Assembly (NCBI GenBank): GCA_007026445.1 | Contig: VDMD01000127.1 | Span: forward strand, 1 to 62,612 | Direction: 5' to 3' | DNA from: Schizophyllum amplum | Lineage: Eukaryota > Basidiomycota > Agaricomycetes > Agaricales > Schizophyllaceae | Length of the DNA stretch: 62,612 bases | Shown here: in pieces, positions 23,957 to 35,483 of the stretch | Position numbering within the stretch: the stretch's first letter is position 1 | Layout: every line of letters starts with the position of its first letter | Notes under the pieces: model-generated | The model's database searches: none | Told to the model about the DNA's origin: nothing | What the model saw: only the letters and a program-made list of their open reading frames with translations | Program-made: the position numbers and the translations under genes

Positions 23957-26798
23957 GATTATAAGATTATGGAATAAGACAATGGAAACAATGTCGGGAA
24001 TTAGAGGCGAGGGGCGAGCGATATCTTGCGAGCGGGAGAGGGAGAAACCTTGCGGAGCGGAATGATATATGTAGCCCCTCTCGCACAGCCACCATTTCAA
24101 CATCCGGCGCTAAGCCGTCGACGGTCCGACACAGGGATGATGCGAACTGGCTCTCCGTATTTTCCTTTTGTGTGCGTATCAATAAGCAGGGATGTAAGTA
24201 ATACACGTACCGAGTCAAAGTCTGACTGTCTTCGTGTCCCGGCAGCGTGCTCAAGGCAAGCAGCGCAACCGCAGCGTTGAGAAAGCAAAAGGGGCGAACA
24301 GGAACCGCGCGGCGGCGCGGGGAGCCCCGCTTTTCCCACGTTTACTTCTTACAGTTACACGTGCTCCGGACAAATTTTGAACGTCCCTGTCGTTCGTCAC
24401 TGGCCAATAGCGCGACGCCTGAGTTTCAACGTCCACTGCCACCAGTCTTTCCAAATGTTATACAGCCGGCTCCATAGTCTCAGACAAGCTTAGAGGATAG
24501 GAAGATACGATGCGCATGACTGCGGTGGCGAACCCACTCCATACTCCAGAACGTTCCCCGCCCGAGTCACCTGCCGTAGCAAACTGCCTATTGGGGCAAA
24601 TCTCCTTTCTGACCACAATGGCCCCGAGGCGGCTGCGAAGTTGACGGGGGGCAGGGGGCAGCGTGGGGGCGCATCTTCTATTTGCCTATTGTCCTACGGG
24701 AAACGAGGCTGCGCGCAAGCCTATCGCCGCGCCTGCGCCGCATACGGCCTCACTGCGCTCACACTGCAGTTCAACTGCACTTGAGAGGTTCGCAGCGGCA
24801 TCTCCCTCCGCGCGCGCATCTACCATTGTCCTCGGTGACGTGTTCTGCCATATGCTCGCTGAGAGGCAGACCCTGGCCCGGCGTGGGAGGGCAGGCGCCA
24901 CCGGTGCGGCAATCATGCAGGGCGGTGCGTGCCCACCCTAGTCTCAGCCACATCACGTTCGGATTGACCGCTCGCCCGCCTCCATCATCGCGCCTATCGC
25001 CTCAACCTGGTTCGCAGCTGTGCCCTTCGCAGCGGCCTGCGCTCTTCCTGCAGTGAGCGATGTTGCTGATCCCATTGGCAGGGCCAGAAGATTGAGGCCA
25101 GGATGCGGTCAGCTGATGGCCGCAGGGGCCTGGGCCTCCCGCCTAAAACTGCGGACAACATACGTATGCGGCTATACCGTGTCTTTCATCAAACACGACG
25201 AGAACACGTTGAAGAGGTCCCTTCACGTCAGGCCGTGGAGAAGCAAACCTTCGTGCGGAAGGTCGTGATTTGCCCGCGTCGCCCGAATGGGTCGTCGCTC
25301 CCACCTCTCAAGCTCCGATTCAGCATCGAGGGATTATCTCGCGCTCAGTACCGTTTCGTTTGCACTCACGATTCTGCCTCCCCATCTATCATCCCCCTTC
25401 AAAACGACCAGGCCTCTATCGCGACTGAGGTCCTCTGTCTTGGGAGCGCCGGCTCGAATCCTGGTCCCTGCGCCACTCCATGCATATCGTAAAATGCTGT
25501 TCCTCTTCGAGCCGTGACTTACCACAGTATCATCGACCTCTCGCCCTCCGGCTTTCGTCCTTCCTCAACGACGCCGTCATCACGGTCATCAACGTTAACG
25601 ACGACTGCCGGACCATTGCCTACATCGATCCCGCGATATCAACCTTATATCATGGCGCATTCCCCCCGTGCCCATCGCATCTTGACGCTTTCATGGACGT
25701 GCTATACGATAGATCTCTTCGAGATGCTCCGTTTTTCCAGGTCAATGCCAGGCTCTTCTCTCATGAAAATTAGGCCATGTCACTACGGAGCAATCGCGTA
25801 CGTCGTCTAGTACTTCCACCATTCGTCCCCGCAACTTGCCCACAGCTCTCCTTTTTCTCTGTTCTCGTGGCCGAGGTTCCCAATCCCGCGCCTCTCCAGT
25901 GTCCGGATCACTTCGTATCGCCCACGTCTGAATGGCTCATACTTTCCACGCCATTCATCTCTTATACGCCATCCGAATCCATCTACTCCGTTCATATCTC
26001 CCAATCCGTTGAGGCCTTCCTTTCCGGCCACCACAGTTCTCAGCATTCGTCCCCGAGCCATTCACTCAGTTGCACTCATGACCCGGCCGTACTGAATGAG
26101 GCCGTCTATATACTTCTTCGTAAGCACGGTGGACATAGAATAGGTGGACCTTGTGAATCTGATTGCCACTGATGCACGCTATTGTGCGCTGGCACGCTTG
26201 ACTACTGTATGGTCGACCGCGGCGGTCCTTTGGATTGATGATGACAGGTGCGGTACTACTCAGAGTCACCGGGCGAGTGACGCTCATACGCTCGTTGACC
26301 GTCAAGGTCGTGCGTCGTGCGACGTCGACGACCGGTGCATCAGTAGTAGGAGTGACGAAAATTCAGTGTCCATGCTTCGAAAAATCAACTTCAACATGAC
26401 ATTCGCCGGGGGCGAACAAATAAAACCACGAGAAAGTCACGCTAATTCCGGAACTGTGCGCTGTGGCGCCAATGTCCGCTGACAGTCACAACGTTCAACG
26501 TTCAACTGGCGAGTAAGCACGCGAGCATATATCGGTAGCTACAGATGTAAGTGAGGACAACAAGGCTTATGGATACAGTAGTCTAAGTGTAAGTAAATAT
26601 CCTTCCGGTCGGTCCTCCTTTGAGTTATTCGAGTTTTTTGGCCAATTACCGCTGTAAGACGCGACAGGCTAATCCAGGGGAAGTTTATGCCCGTGTGTAC
26701 GTCGCGCTGGCGGCCTATCGAAGGGCGTAAAGCGTCAGAGACAATGCCGATGAAGATTGTATCGTCTAGCCCGGAATGCCCGACAACGCGCTGGGTCT
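23957..26798. other. Gene-poor stretch, 2.8 kb
   Basis: I see no frame with family features. Short open stretches exist on both strands but have no splice logic or motif. The part 25500-26100 is CT-rich on the plus strand. A tRNA-like T-loop near 25455 does not fold (see rejected items). It may hold a non-coding transcript or decayed mobile DNA. Confidence 0.35.
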
Positions 26799-28856
26799 TC
26801 AACCCAGTAGAAGTAGCGAAACCGCGGTCAGTATCCTGCCCACAACCATCAGCAAATAACTGATACTTTCGGCGTGCACACTCACGCAGAAGAGATAAAC
26901 ATGAAGCTGTCTGCGGAAAGGTTAGAACATTGTAGAGGAGGGTGTTAACAGTGAGGTGCACGGAAGGCTTACATTGCACAAGGAGAAACGCCTACGTGGT
27001 GTTTAATGTCGAGTCAAAAGCTACTTCAAATTGCACGCACCGATACAGTGTCCAAATCTGCGTCCGGGCCCGCATAAAGAGCAGTGACCATCAGTTGGCT
27101 GCGCAATCGTTAGGTGCATTCGAAGATATTCTCGCGCAGGCCGGACTTCATCCAGAAGCGCCAGGACAAAGAAATTTGAGAAATTTGAATCACTCACTTG
27201 ACTAGCGCAGGTGTACCGCCCAAGAAAGTAGCGACGAACCGCTCCGCCTTGGCGTTCGCCGGAACCATGCCTCCGCCTACCATGCCCTGTACGATGAGCA
27301 CGCCGAGCGCCGGAATGGCTATGAGTTTGATTGCCGTGCTGGCTATCATCGCTGGTATTGGTAGCTTCGATAGTGGTCGCGGGAAACGTATCCTGGCGAA
27401 CGAACCGCCAAGCAATATGAGGCCCGAGGGAACGACTAGGTTGCCGAATAATGACGCTGCAAAAGGAAGAGGTGCACAAGGTCAGCATGTCGTCGGTCAA
27501 GGAACCAAAAATGCTGGCCGATGGTCGAGCAATGAGTCACCTGTATCAAGTATGAAGAATAATGGGGGGTTTCCGTCTGGCCCACGCCACGACGGCTTTG
27601 AATCCGAGTTAACGAAGAGCGCCTTGAGATCGGGAACGAGTGCGCATGGGAGCGAGATTGCGATCGTAATAACGGTCGGGTGGAAGATCGCCTCTGCGTA
27701 ATGTAGCGTGCGCGTTACGTGTCCGATAAGGCGCTCCCTAAATGTCGGAATGTGAGACTCTGCCACCGAGGCAGATGAAGTGCTGGTGTCTGATTTTCCT
27801 GTGGACATCTTGCGACCGTTCGCTGCATTTACGAGCGACGTTGCAGACCGGCTCACGAGTGAAGGAGGTGGCGCGCCTGGAGGCGTACGTGGCCGATGCA
27901 TCGTCGCTATAGATGGGCGACGTCCGCGCGCGGAGACGGCCGACGACGACAATCGCGATGAGCGCCGTGCGAGCTGTACTTCAGGATCTTCGTCGCCATT
28001 TATCGCGAATGCCTCTTCAGTCCGAGATACCGGCGCGACATCGAGAGAAGCCGCCCCGCGCAGGACGTCCGAGCCCTCCATCACGCCCTTCTCCACCGCA
28101 GACACGTCTGCTTCCTTCTTGTGGGCGGCCGTGCCGCCGACATCCTTACGCATGAGATATCGAGCGATGAGCCGGCCGATGGGCTTCTCGTACCACGGCA
28201 CGCGCACGAGCGCGGCTTCCCCTTGAGGTACACCAGGAAGGTAGTCCCAGGCCAGGCTGCGTGCGGCACCGATGACCCAGAACGTGATGTTGTTAACTAG
28301 GATGAAGATGGAGATGAACGAGATTCCGAGTTCGACGTCTGTTGAAGGATCAAACGGCGGCTGAGCCATAAGCGTCACGACGACAGCGGTCGCTGAGAGA
28401 CATGAGATCTCGGGACAGGATTTGCGGCAAAAATTGGACACTAACGGAGATTACCCCAATTGCTCAGGCCACATGCTACGAGTATGCCTTGCCAGAAGTT
28501 GCGCGGTACGTAGCAAAGCTCGCGGATGATTAGGCCCGAGATAAAGCCAAGCGCCTGATATACTATTGCGAGTAGCGCGAGCGGGCCCATAGCGGATATG
28601 TTGCTGCTGTTGAAGGATGGTATGATGCTTGAGAAAATGAGGCAAGGGAGTCCAACGTTCAACGTGACTTGTGACAAGCCGCGCGACGCAGCGGGAGTGA
28701 ACATGCCCTTCTTGGACAAGACGAAGCCCAAGAAAAACCCGATATACCTGGTATCGAATACATGAGTACATTCCTGAGTGGCGGACGCCACAACACGCAC
28801 ATCTTGATCAGAGGCATAACGCCTGCATAGATGAGGTACCCCGCAGATTGCGCCAT
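26799..28856 (-). CDS. Auxin-efflux-carrier (PIN-like) family membrane transporter
   Basis: Ten-helix transporter of the AEC family (PF03547), probably in the ER or plasma membrane; fungal members have unknown substrates. Start Met 28856: MAQSAGYLIYAGVMPLIKM. First membrane half: YIGFFLGFVLSKKGMF, LNVGLPCLIFSSIIP, ALLAIVYQALGFISGLIIRE, NFWQGILVACGLSNWGNLPT (spliced), ELGISFISIFILVNNITFWV. A long hydrophilic loop (about 150 residues, Ser/Arg-rich) separates the halves, as in fungal homologues. Second half: PTVITIAISLPCALVPDLKA, LLGGSFARIRFP, TAIKLIAIPALGVLIVQGMV and three short last exons giving NQLMVTALYAGPDADLDTVS, AFLLVQYSFMFISSA and ILTAVSLLLLG, stop 26799. The final splice avoids an apparent TGA and restores the normal family C-terminus. 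Confidence 0.85.
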
Positions 28857-30128
28857 CGTGATGGTAATGGAGAAGAGGGAATGGGCAGTGGGGAAGACCT
28901 GGGAGTGATTCGGTGGGAGGGCAGCGTTATACGGACTGCACTGAGAGTACGTGCTGCATAGAAGCAGCGACCGAGTCCGAGTCAGAGCAGGAGGCAAGAT
29001 ACGTACAGGAAAACACGGCGATATGAACGTCCTTCATTTGAAAACGACCCGGCAATGTTCGGCGCTCACTTTATAATTATCTCACTTATCGGCATCCTGC
29101 GGGCCGTCCCTCCCGCCTTGGGGACGTTCGTGACTGTGAGTAGATGTAGGATGGAAGACAAGCTCGCCCCATGCTCGTTCTGCGATCAGCGCTTTGTTTG
29201 CCTGAACAACACCACTGTGTGCCCAACAACAGGGGAAGCTTAGAGGTGAGACCTGGGTGAGACGCAAAGAGAAGGGAATAATGGGTGTCACGCGACAGGT
29301 ACCCGTGGGCCGTGACTACCATTGACATTACCATATCAGGACGGCTTTGTTCTCTGAATTGCTCACAACTTTTTCTGGTGCACTTGAGAGCAATCAGCGC
29401 TCAACGGGTCCCAGATCCTGGTTCAAACATGCACAACTTTATGTGATACACACGGGGTGGCGAAAGATGAGTTCTAGGGTGGCGAGCGACAAATACTAGG
29501 CAATTGTAAGCTTGACTGAAATCATTGCGAGGAAGAGTGCGCACCACGCTTGCCATAGCTATTGAGCGCTCTGAGCATCGAAAGGAGTACGTGGTTTGTG
29601 TGGAATCGGGAACCGTTCTGACTCCATTCGCCTGTCACAAATCCTCGTCCCAATAATTTCTACGCTCATCATGCATCATGTTCAGTGCCCATCACATCCA
29701 GAGAGTAACACACGTCGGTGGCAGACCCTTGCGCAGAGCTGCTTGGACTCCCGCCTATCAGCCAGAGACCTACAGCTCACAGCTCCTGTCATCACTGGCC
29801 AACCTGGCTTCCTCTGACGCGAAGCCCACGGAAAGCGAGCGTGAACCCAGCTGAGCAGAACCTGGAGGGACTGGACTTTCCTCTCTTTGAACGAGAAGTG
29901 CCATTCGCTTCTGAAAATGCATCGTGCAATTCTTGTTATTTTCATTCTTCAGATGTCGCTCTTTCAATGGTTAGCGTCTTGATACATGACCATCGCATGG
30001 CCGTCGCTAACCAATGAGTACAGTGTGCATCAGGATGCCGCCCATTTCTCTGGGCTTCAGCGCGGGCGAAGAGGTCGTAAAAATACAGGTTGGACTAGAA
30101 TACAATGGTAGTTAGTCGGAGGGCATGA
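28857..30128. other. Intergenic, 1.3 kb
   Basis: Between two minus-strand genes. A small open stretch at 29055-29243 has CSFCDQRFVC-like cysteines, but no splice or family support. Otherwise nothing recognised. Confidence 0.4.
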
Positions 30129-31247
30129 TCATATCCCCTGCCAATGATAGAGCACAGTTCCCTACAAGTACCGTCAGTATCGACGCGATACACGACAAGA
30201 CGGAGGCGACGTACAGTGGAGTTCTCCTTCGATACAATCTTCCGGTTCACCAGTGCGATCAAGCACTTGTTCACCCGGGCTTGGTTTAGATCGGGCGGCT
30301 TGACGAGATCGGTGACTGGGGGATGGGGATTAACGACGGACGGGCGGTATAGGTAAAGGCGCACTCTTGAGCCCGCGCCCTGGTGCGTCGAGCAAGCCTT
30401 CGATAACGAGGTCGATGTGACGGCGCAGGTTCTGCGATAGCGACGGGCACTCGTCAGTCTTTTTCCCAACGAACAGAGCCACCCACGTTCACGCACCGGA
30501 TCGCTTCCCCTGAACTCCAGTGGGAGGCAGTTCACAACCTTTTCTATCTCCATCTATGACATACACGCGATGAGTGCGGTTGCAGTTCGACGGGAGAAAG
30601 TCGCGCTCACACTCCGCTCCTTCTTCTCCTTTGCGCTCAACTTCGGCTTCGCGACCTTCTTCTTGACAGGCTTGGACGATGTGAGGGAGCTGCTGGTGTG
30701 TCCGCCGATGGTGGTCTGACCCTCCAGTAGTGTTGCATCTGCAGCGCTCTTCTCTGCGCGTCGTGACTCCTCAGCAGCCGCGGCCGCTGCCGCCTTCGCC
30801 CTCGCAGCCTCACGCGCTGCGATCGCTCGTGTCGCTACAATGCCTGATGAGTGGGATCCGCGATTCTTCGACTCTTCACGCACCTTCCCTCTTGTGCTCT
30901 TGCTCAAAGCTTGCTTCTGTGGGCATCTATACACGCTCTCAGTTTGGAATGTAGAAATACTGAACTGGCAAACGCACCTGCGGCCAGTCCGTCGTCAGCC
31001 CGTTCATCTCCATCACGTAGAGGTAGCTCGCAAAGGCTTCATTGAAGGTAGACAAGGTCTCGCTGAGATGTCGAAGGCCCTCGATGTGCGCCTGCAGAGT
31101 GTCCATCTCGTCTGATAGCTCTGAGATGGCGGGCTCCATGAAGCCCAGGTCTTCCGGTGCATCCGGATACGCTTCTGCGCGCGACAGCCGAAACAAAGAG
31201 TTCGTCGAGATGCGCCGCAGTGGCGTACGAGGCGGTTGAGGTCCCAT
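30129..31247 (-). CDS. DAM1: DASH complex subunit Dam1
   Basis: Kinetochore protein of the DASH/Dam1 ring that couples chromosomes to spindle microtubules in fungi. Met 31247 begins MGPQPPRTPLRRISTNSLFR. The Dam1 domain follows: GFMEPAISELSDEMDTLQAH, IEGLRHLSETLSTFNEAFAS, YLYVMEMNGLTTDWPQ, then after an intron MPTEASFEQEHKRE. A charged Ala/Lys helix (about 60 residues) leads to MEIEKVVNCLPLEFRGSD and NLRRHIDLVIEGLLDAPG, both conserved in the family. Beyond LPIPP the current frame stops, but a shift of one base restores VNPHPPVTDLVKPPDLNQAR and VNKCLIALVNRKIVSKENST, with a last small exon ending YHWQGI at 30129. The shift coincides with a 4-bp tandem duplication (gacg twice, 30335-30342). Aurora-type sites are not assessed. 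Confidence 0.85.
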
Positions 31248-32975
31248 CGAGGAGGGGCTTCAGTAAAAGATGGACGATGAAGAACAGTGAAGGAGGGCGC
31301 CCACTGCGGCCCAGTGCCCCACTGCCCATTGCCGACGCGTCAGTCACGGGTCGGATTTTCGGGCCGCGTTTGTCCGTCACGTGCATGTCATGCGGTTGAA
31401 CTTCAAGTTGATTCTCAAGCAGCATTCAAGGCAGTCGGTGCTTGAGCGTCTGTTGGCGCCTACAGCAGCTCTTATGCATCATTGGCTGTATATGTGCCAG
31501 GCCATGTATACGTGGACAGAAGGCTAAAAGCAACATCAGTACTAAAGCGTCCTTGTCGAGACCTAACTTAATCGAGCGCATCCTTGCAGGTTTATAGAAC
31601 TCGTCTGAACGCAATTATGCAGCGCAATAACTACGCATATCGTGGCGAAGTTCTGAAAATTTATCGCAGAAGATGGGGAAGACTCAGAAGTGCCCCGTGG
31701 ATGATTTGCGATCTTTGATCCATCGAAGAGAGAAAGAAAACTGCTGTCGGCAGTCCACAAAACAGTGTGTCTGGCTTCGGGACGTGGAATACGAGAACGG
31801 GAATGCTAGCGAGACGCTAGTACCCATATATTGCCAACGCATGCGAGCAGGTGATTCGAAGAGGGGATGGCAGTGTGCGTCGATGGGCCGTCTCTCCTGC
31901 CTCGCGCGTGACGAGTGGTAAAAACCGCTGGTCCGAGTGCGACGATGAGAGCTTGACGCTCAGCAGCAAGTCCGAAATGTTCCTTCCATACGCGGTATAG
32001 CCGAGCAGGAGCATCGCCAGAGCCCCCATGGGGGATGGCGATGCTTCCGCATCTTCCGCGGATACTTAAGAGCGGACGCTTCGCGGATGTATTCGGAGCG
32101 CGATTACTGCATCGAGGTCACCGAAGTTGAAGTTGATTTGAACCGCGTCTATCTCGTGAAATCAGAGTCCAGATCAGAGTTGGATGTGCGGATTGTGTTG
32201 CCACTGTGAGCGGAGCCGGAAGGTCAAGAAGGTGCATCACCTGACATCCCTGTTTACCATCTGGCGCGGTGAATCGTAAAGGGGACTGGGCAGGTGGCAG
32301 AACTCGAGGAGATCAACATCAAGGAGCTCAGGTTGACCACGCTTGGGAGGACGACTCGAGCGGATGGGAAACGTAAAGATATGCGTGCATGCGCCTGATT
32401 TACGCAACGTGTTGTCGACGTGCTGCAGGGGCGACTCGTGTCTTTGCTCATGTGCCCCCTCGTTCCACCGCGGAAGCTCTCATTCGTCCAGCATTCGTCC
32501 AGCGAGAGGCGTGTCGCAAAACCAGCGCAAAACCGCCGTCCCCCGTTGGGTCGCTTGCGCATGACGGCATACGGTATGATGTTCGGTTCGCTGGCTATCG
32601 CGAGGGGTGCGACGGCGATCAGATCAGGGTCGTCAGCCTCAGCCACCGAGCGAAATTTTCCGATGCAGTTGTGGGCTGTTTGTGCGTTGTTTGTGGTCGG
32701 CAATGGAGATCTGGGAGGATAGAATAAGGTAGATCTATGTCTTTACGGGTCTTGCTGAGAGCCGCATGTATATCGATGGATAATCCCATCAGCTTCCGTA
32801 CCCCACAGAGAGAGCCTCCGCTGTGGGAAAGAGTTCGGCAGACGTTCGGCATGAGATGCCGGGGAGTGCCGCAAAGTCCGAAGTGTGGCTCTGCTTGGCG
32901 GAAGCTTTGTTTTACTTATCGTCACGGTGGACGTGGCTCGCGCATTGTTCCCTTCCCCCATCATCATCCAAAACA
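31248..32975. other. Intergenic, 1.7 kb
   Basis: Divergent spacer between Dam1 (minus) and the F-box/GATA locus (plus). Open stretches inside show no domain, signal peptide or splice structure. Promoters of both flanking genes must be here. Confidence 0.4.
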
Positions 32976-33458
32976 ATGAGCTCGTCGCTCTGCACGTCTT
33001 GCGGTACCGCCGTCTTCCCCACCCACATCCATGGGCATTTCTTCGCGGAGATGTGGGCACGGCCAGCACCACTATCTCGCGTGGACGAGTCAAGTGTTCG
33101 CGCGAAGATAGCAGAGCTCCAAAACGATATCCGCGCGCGCGACATCCAGATAGTGCGCATAATCGACGAGAAGGCGACCCTCGAGGACTATGTTCAGCGC
33201 GCTAGCGCGCTTTTTGCGCCCATCCGACGCGTCCCGGCAGAGATCCTCAAGAGCATCTTCCAGCTGCTCCTCCCTGCCGGTGTCCGCACCTTCCCTGCGG
33301 TCTTCGTTCCTGCGCTTGTATGCAGGTCCTGGAGGAGTGTTGTGACTGGCGAGCCACTCGTGTACCACGACACGAGGCAGCAGGCTTCCCCCTCGCCGCA
33401 GCCCGACGCAATGATGCGCACACCCGCAGCGTCCCCTCTCCTCGATGGGCCACCGTAA
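32976..33458 (+). CDS. F-box segment, possibly 5' exon of the GATA gene
   Basis: ATG 32976 begins MSSSLCTSCGTAVFPTHIHG with a CxxC pair. It is followed by a coiled coil (RAKIAELQNDIRARDIQIVR, LEDYVQRASALFAPIRR) and an F-box: RRVPAEILKSIFQLLLPAG to VFVPALVCRSWRSVVTGEPL. This is the usual N-terminus of a mushroom F-box protein, but the remaining ~300-residue leucine-rich part is absent. Instead the frame runs on through YHDTRQQASPSPQPDAMMRT. A canonical intron (GTAAGC at about 33459 to AACAG at about 33502) then joins it in frame to the GATA-factor coding region. Either a truncated F-box gene overlaps the GATA gene's 5' end, or the two form one chimeric protein. Confidence 0.6.
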   Translation: MSSSLCTSCGTAVFPTHIHGHFFAEMWARPAPLSRVDESSVRAKIAELQNDIRARDIQIVRIIDEKATLEDYVQRASALFAPIRRVPAEILKSIFQLLLPAGVRTFPAVFVPALVCRSWRSVVTGEPLVYHDTRQQASPSPQPDAMMRTPAASPLLDGPP

Positions 33459-34528
33459 GCGATCTGTCATCTTGATCTCACACCTGTTGACCGAGAAACA
33501 GATTTGGCGCGTCTCGTCCGATCGTGAGCTCTAGCAGCCACCAAGACCTGCCCCCTCGGCTATCGCGGGCAGCCTCTCCCTTATCCCTCCACTCGCTTGA
33601 TCACTGTCATTCGCAAGAGACGTTCCAGGCCGTCACCTCCCTGCTGAGCCTCTCCCGGCAGTCGTCCTACTACACGTGCGAGCAGTCCGACGCCGAGACA
33701 GTCGACACGCCTCGTGGCGCTGCCAAGGATCCCACCCCGTCACGGTCTAGCTCTCCGCAGGACTGCGCCAAGGCAGAGTGCGCCAACTGCGGTGCGACGC
33801 ATACCCCGCTCTGGCGCCGCGGCCTCAACGACGAGCTGAACTGCAACGCGTGCGGCCTCTACTACAAGCAGCACCGCGTCCCGCGTCCAAGACCACCGCG
33901 CGCAACGGCGCGAATAAGCCCGCTCCCTCGTCGTCCGTCAAGCAGGAGGCCGAGCCTCCCGTGGGTGTCATCTGCGACGCGCAGTGCCACAATTGCCAGA
34001 CGACGGTGACGCCGCTGTGGCGCAAGGACCCGACGGCCGCACCGTGTGCAATGCGTAAGCCTCCTCCCATTACATGCAAGCGCGATGTGGCTACCCACGC
34101 ACGTCCTCAGATGCGGCCTGTACTTCAAGCTCCACGGCTCGCCGCGACCCATCTCTGGCTCGTCCGATGTCATCCGCCGCCGCTCGCGCTACGGCTCGCG
34201 CCCACAGCAGCAGCAGACGCCGAGCGCGTCCCCGCCCTCGGTGCGCATCGCGCCCGCGGTCTCGATACCCCGCGCCGTCTCCAAGACCGCTGGCAAGGCC
34301 GACCGCCCGACCAAGCGCCGGAAGCTCGGCGAGATGGAGACCTCCTCATCTCGCAGCCGTGCTACTAAAAACACCCCTCACCCCACCTCACACTCTACCA
34401 CACAACCTATAATCGCCCCCCTATTACTCCCTCTCGTCTCTTGGGTTATTTTTCCTCCTCGTGCTCGTCTCCTGCTCCTGCCTGCATATCCCATGCTCAC
34501 CCTCTGTACCTGTACCACCTCCTCGTAA
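33411..34528 (+). CDS. GATA-type transcription factor with two zinc fingers (frameshifted)
   Basis: Nuclear DNA-binding regulator recognising GATA sites. Finger 1: CANCGATHTPLWRRG...CNAC (C-x2-C-x17-C-x2-C) at about 33780-33852. Finger 2: CHNCQTTVTPLWRKD..., interrupted by an intron (about 34049-34110) and followed by GLYFKLHGSPRPISG and DVIRRRSRYGSRPQQQQT. A basic nuclear-localisation-like stretch, DRPTKRRKLGE, follows. Two sites break the frame, both in C runs: CC at 33887-33888 after finger 1 and CCC at 34029-34031 inside finger 2. Adding one C at each restores continuous coding and exact x17 spacing in finger 2. Start choice is uncertain: first in-frame Met in the shared exon is 33411, but the frame is open up to the F-box Met at 32976. 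The C-terminal tail after about 34350 looks like 3' UTR, so the true stop may be earlier. Confidence 0.8.
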
Positions 34529-35483
34529 TTCTGTATATACCCGTACACACCGAGTCCTGCTTCATCTGTTGACTGTGGACTTTATTACCTATCTGTTGTC
34601 GCCCTGTGTACATAACGCGGGGCACGACCGCCTACTCGCCTGGGTCCTGGTGCCGGGACGACCCGGCGCGGTCGCTTACTTCTAGACTGCGCGGCTGCCT
34701 ACGCAAGCTGCTTCCTATTACCGTATATAATACCTACATCGTCGCTGGAGGATATTGGATGGATACATATCTATCGACATCGTCGCGTCGTTTTCTGTAT
34801 TTATTCCACCGTGTTGTTGGTCTCTTGGCCGCTCCAGAGTACACGTGTGTGAACATTATGGACTTCCTATGTTCTTATCTATGCTCAATATGGTACAAAA
34901 GGGACACCTATACCTATCAATGGCATTTGGAATGCGAAAAAGTAGCCCCTCCAACCATGTCCATCAGTCGGTCGATGCACGATCTGATTCATCATGTAGT
35001 CTTTCAGAGTCCTTCACAGGCTTGCAAGTTGCAACCAGGTTGCAACAGTAGGAAAGACAGGAGCCGACATGTTCTTGTCAGCATGAGTTGTTGTCAATTT
35101 TTACCTGCGTACCATCTCTGATTTCGCCAGGGTCTTGACGATGAAGATTGTTATGGTACTCCGACAGATCAGCGAGTCGCGTATGAAAAAGCAGAGCCCG
35201 AGAGTCCACGGCAGGCTACCTATGTAGGTGGCCTCGATGGCAATGATTTCGAGAACAATGCGGATGGACCAAAGCGGAGGAACAAAATGGCGTCAGGAAG
35301 ACGTGAGAGCGTGGGAAGAATATGCATTGTTCTCGGCTCTTCCCAAACGATGTCTTTCCTTTGCCAACTTCACCATCTCTGCAACATATCTGCCAACTCT
35401 TGCTGCCTGAAGGAGTGATAAATTGATTCTATTCAGGACATCTTACAGAGACAGAACTTATATCGACGTCTACGTGTAGCATC
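34529..35483. other. Intergenic, 955 bp
   Basis: Follows the GATA gene; AT-rich, likely 3' UTR and then the promoter of the thioredoxin-TPR gene. No coding features. Confidence 0.45.

Noticed and set aside
25440..25482. tRNA-like 3' half (gctcgaatcctgg followed by gcgcca)
   Set aside because: The T-stem has mismatches, and no D-arm, anticodon arm or matching acceptor strand was found on either strand.
29055..29243. Small protein with CxxC pairs (CSFCDQRFVC)
   Set aside because: Short, isolated, no family or signal peptide; chance open frame is as likely.
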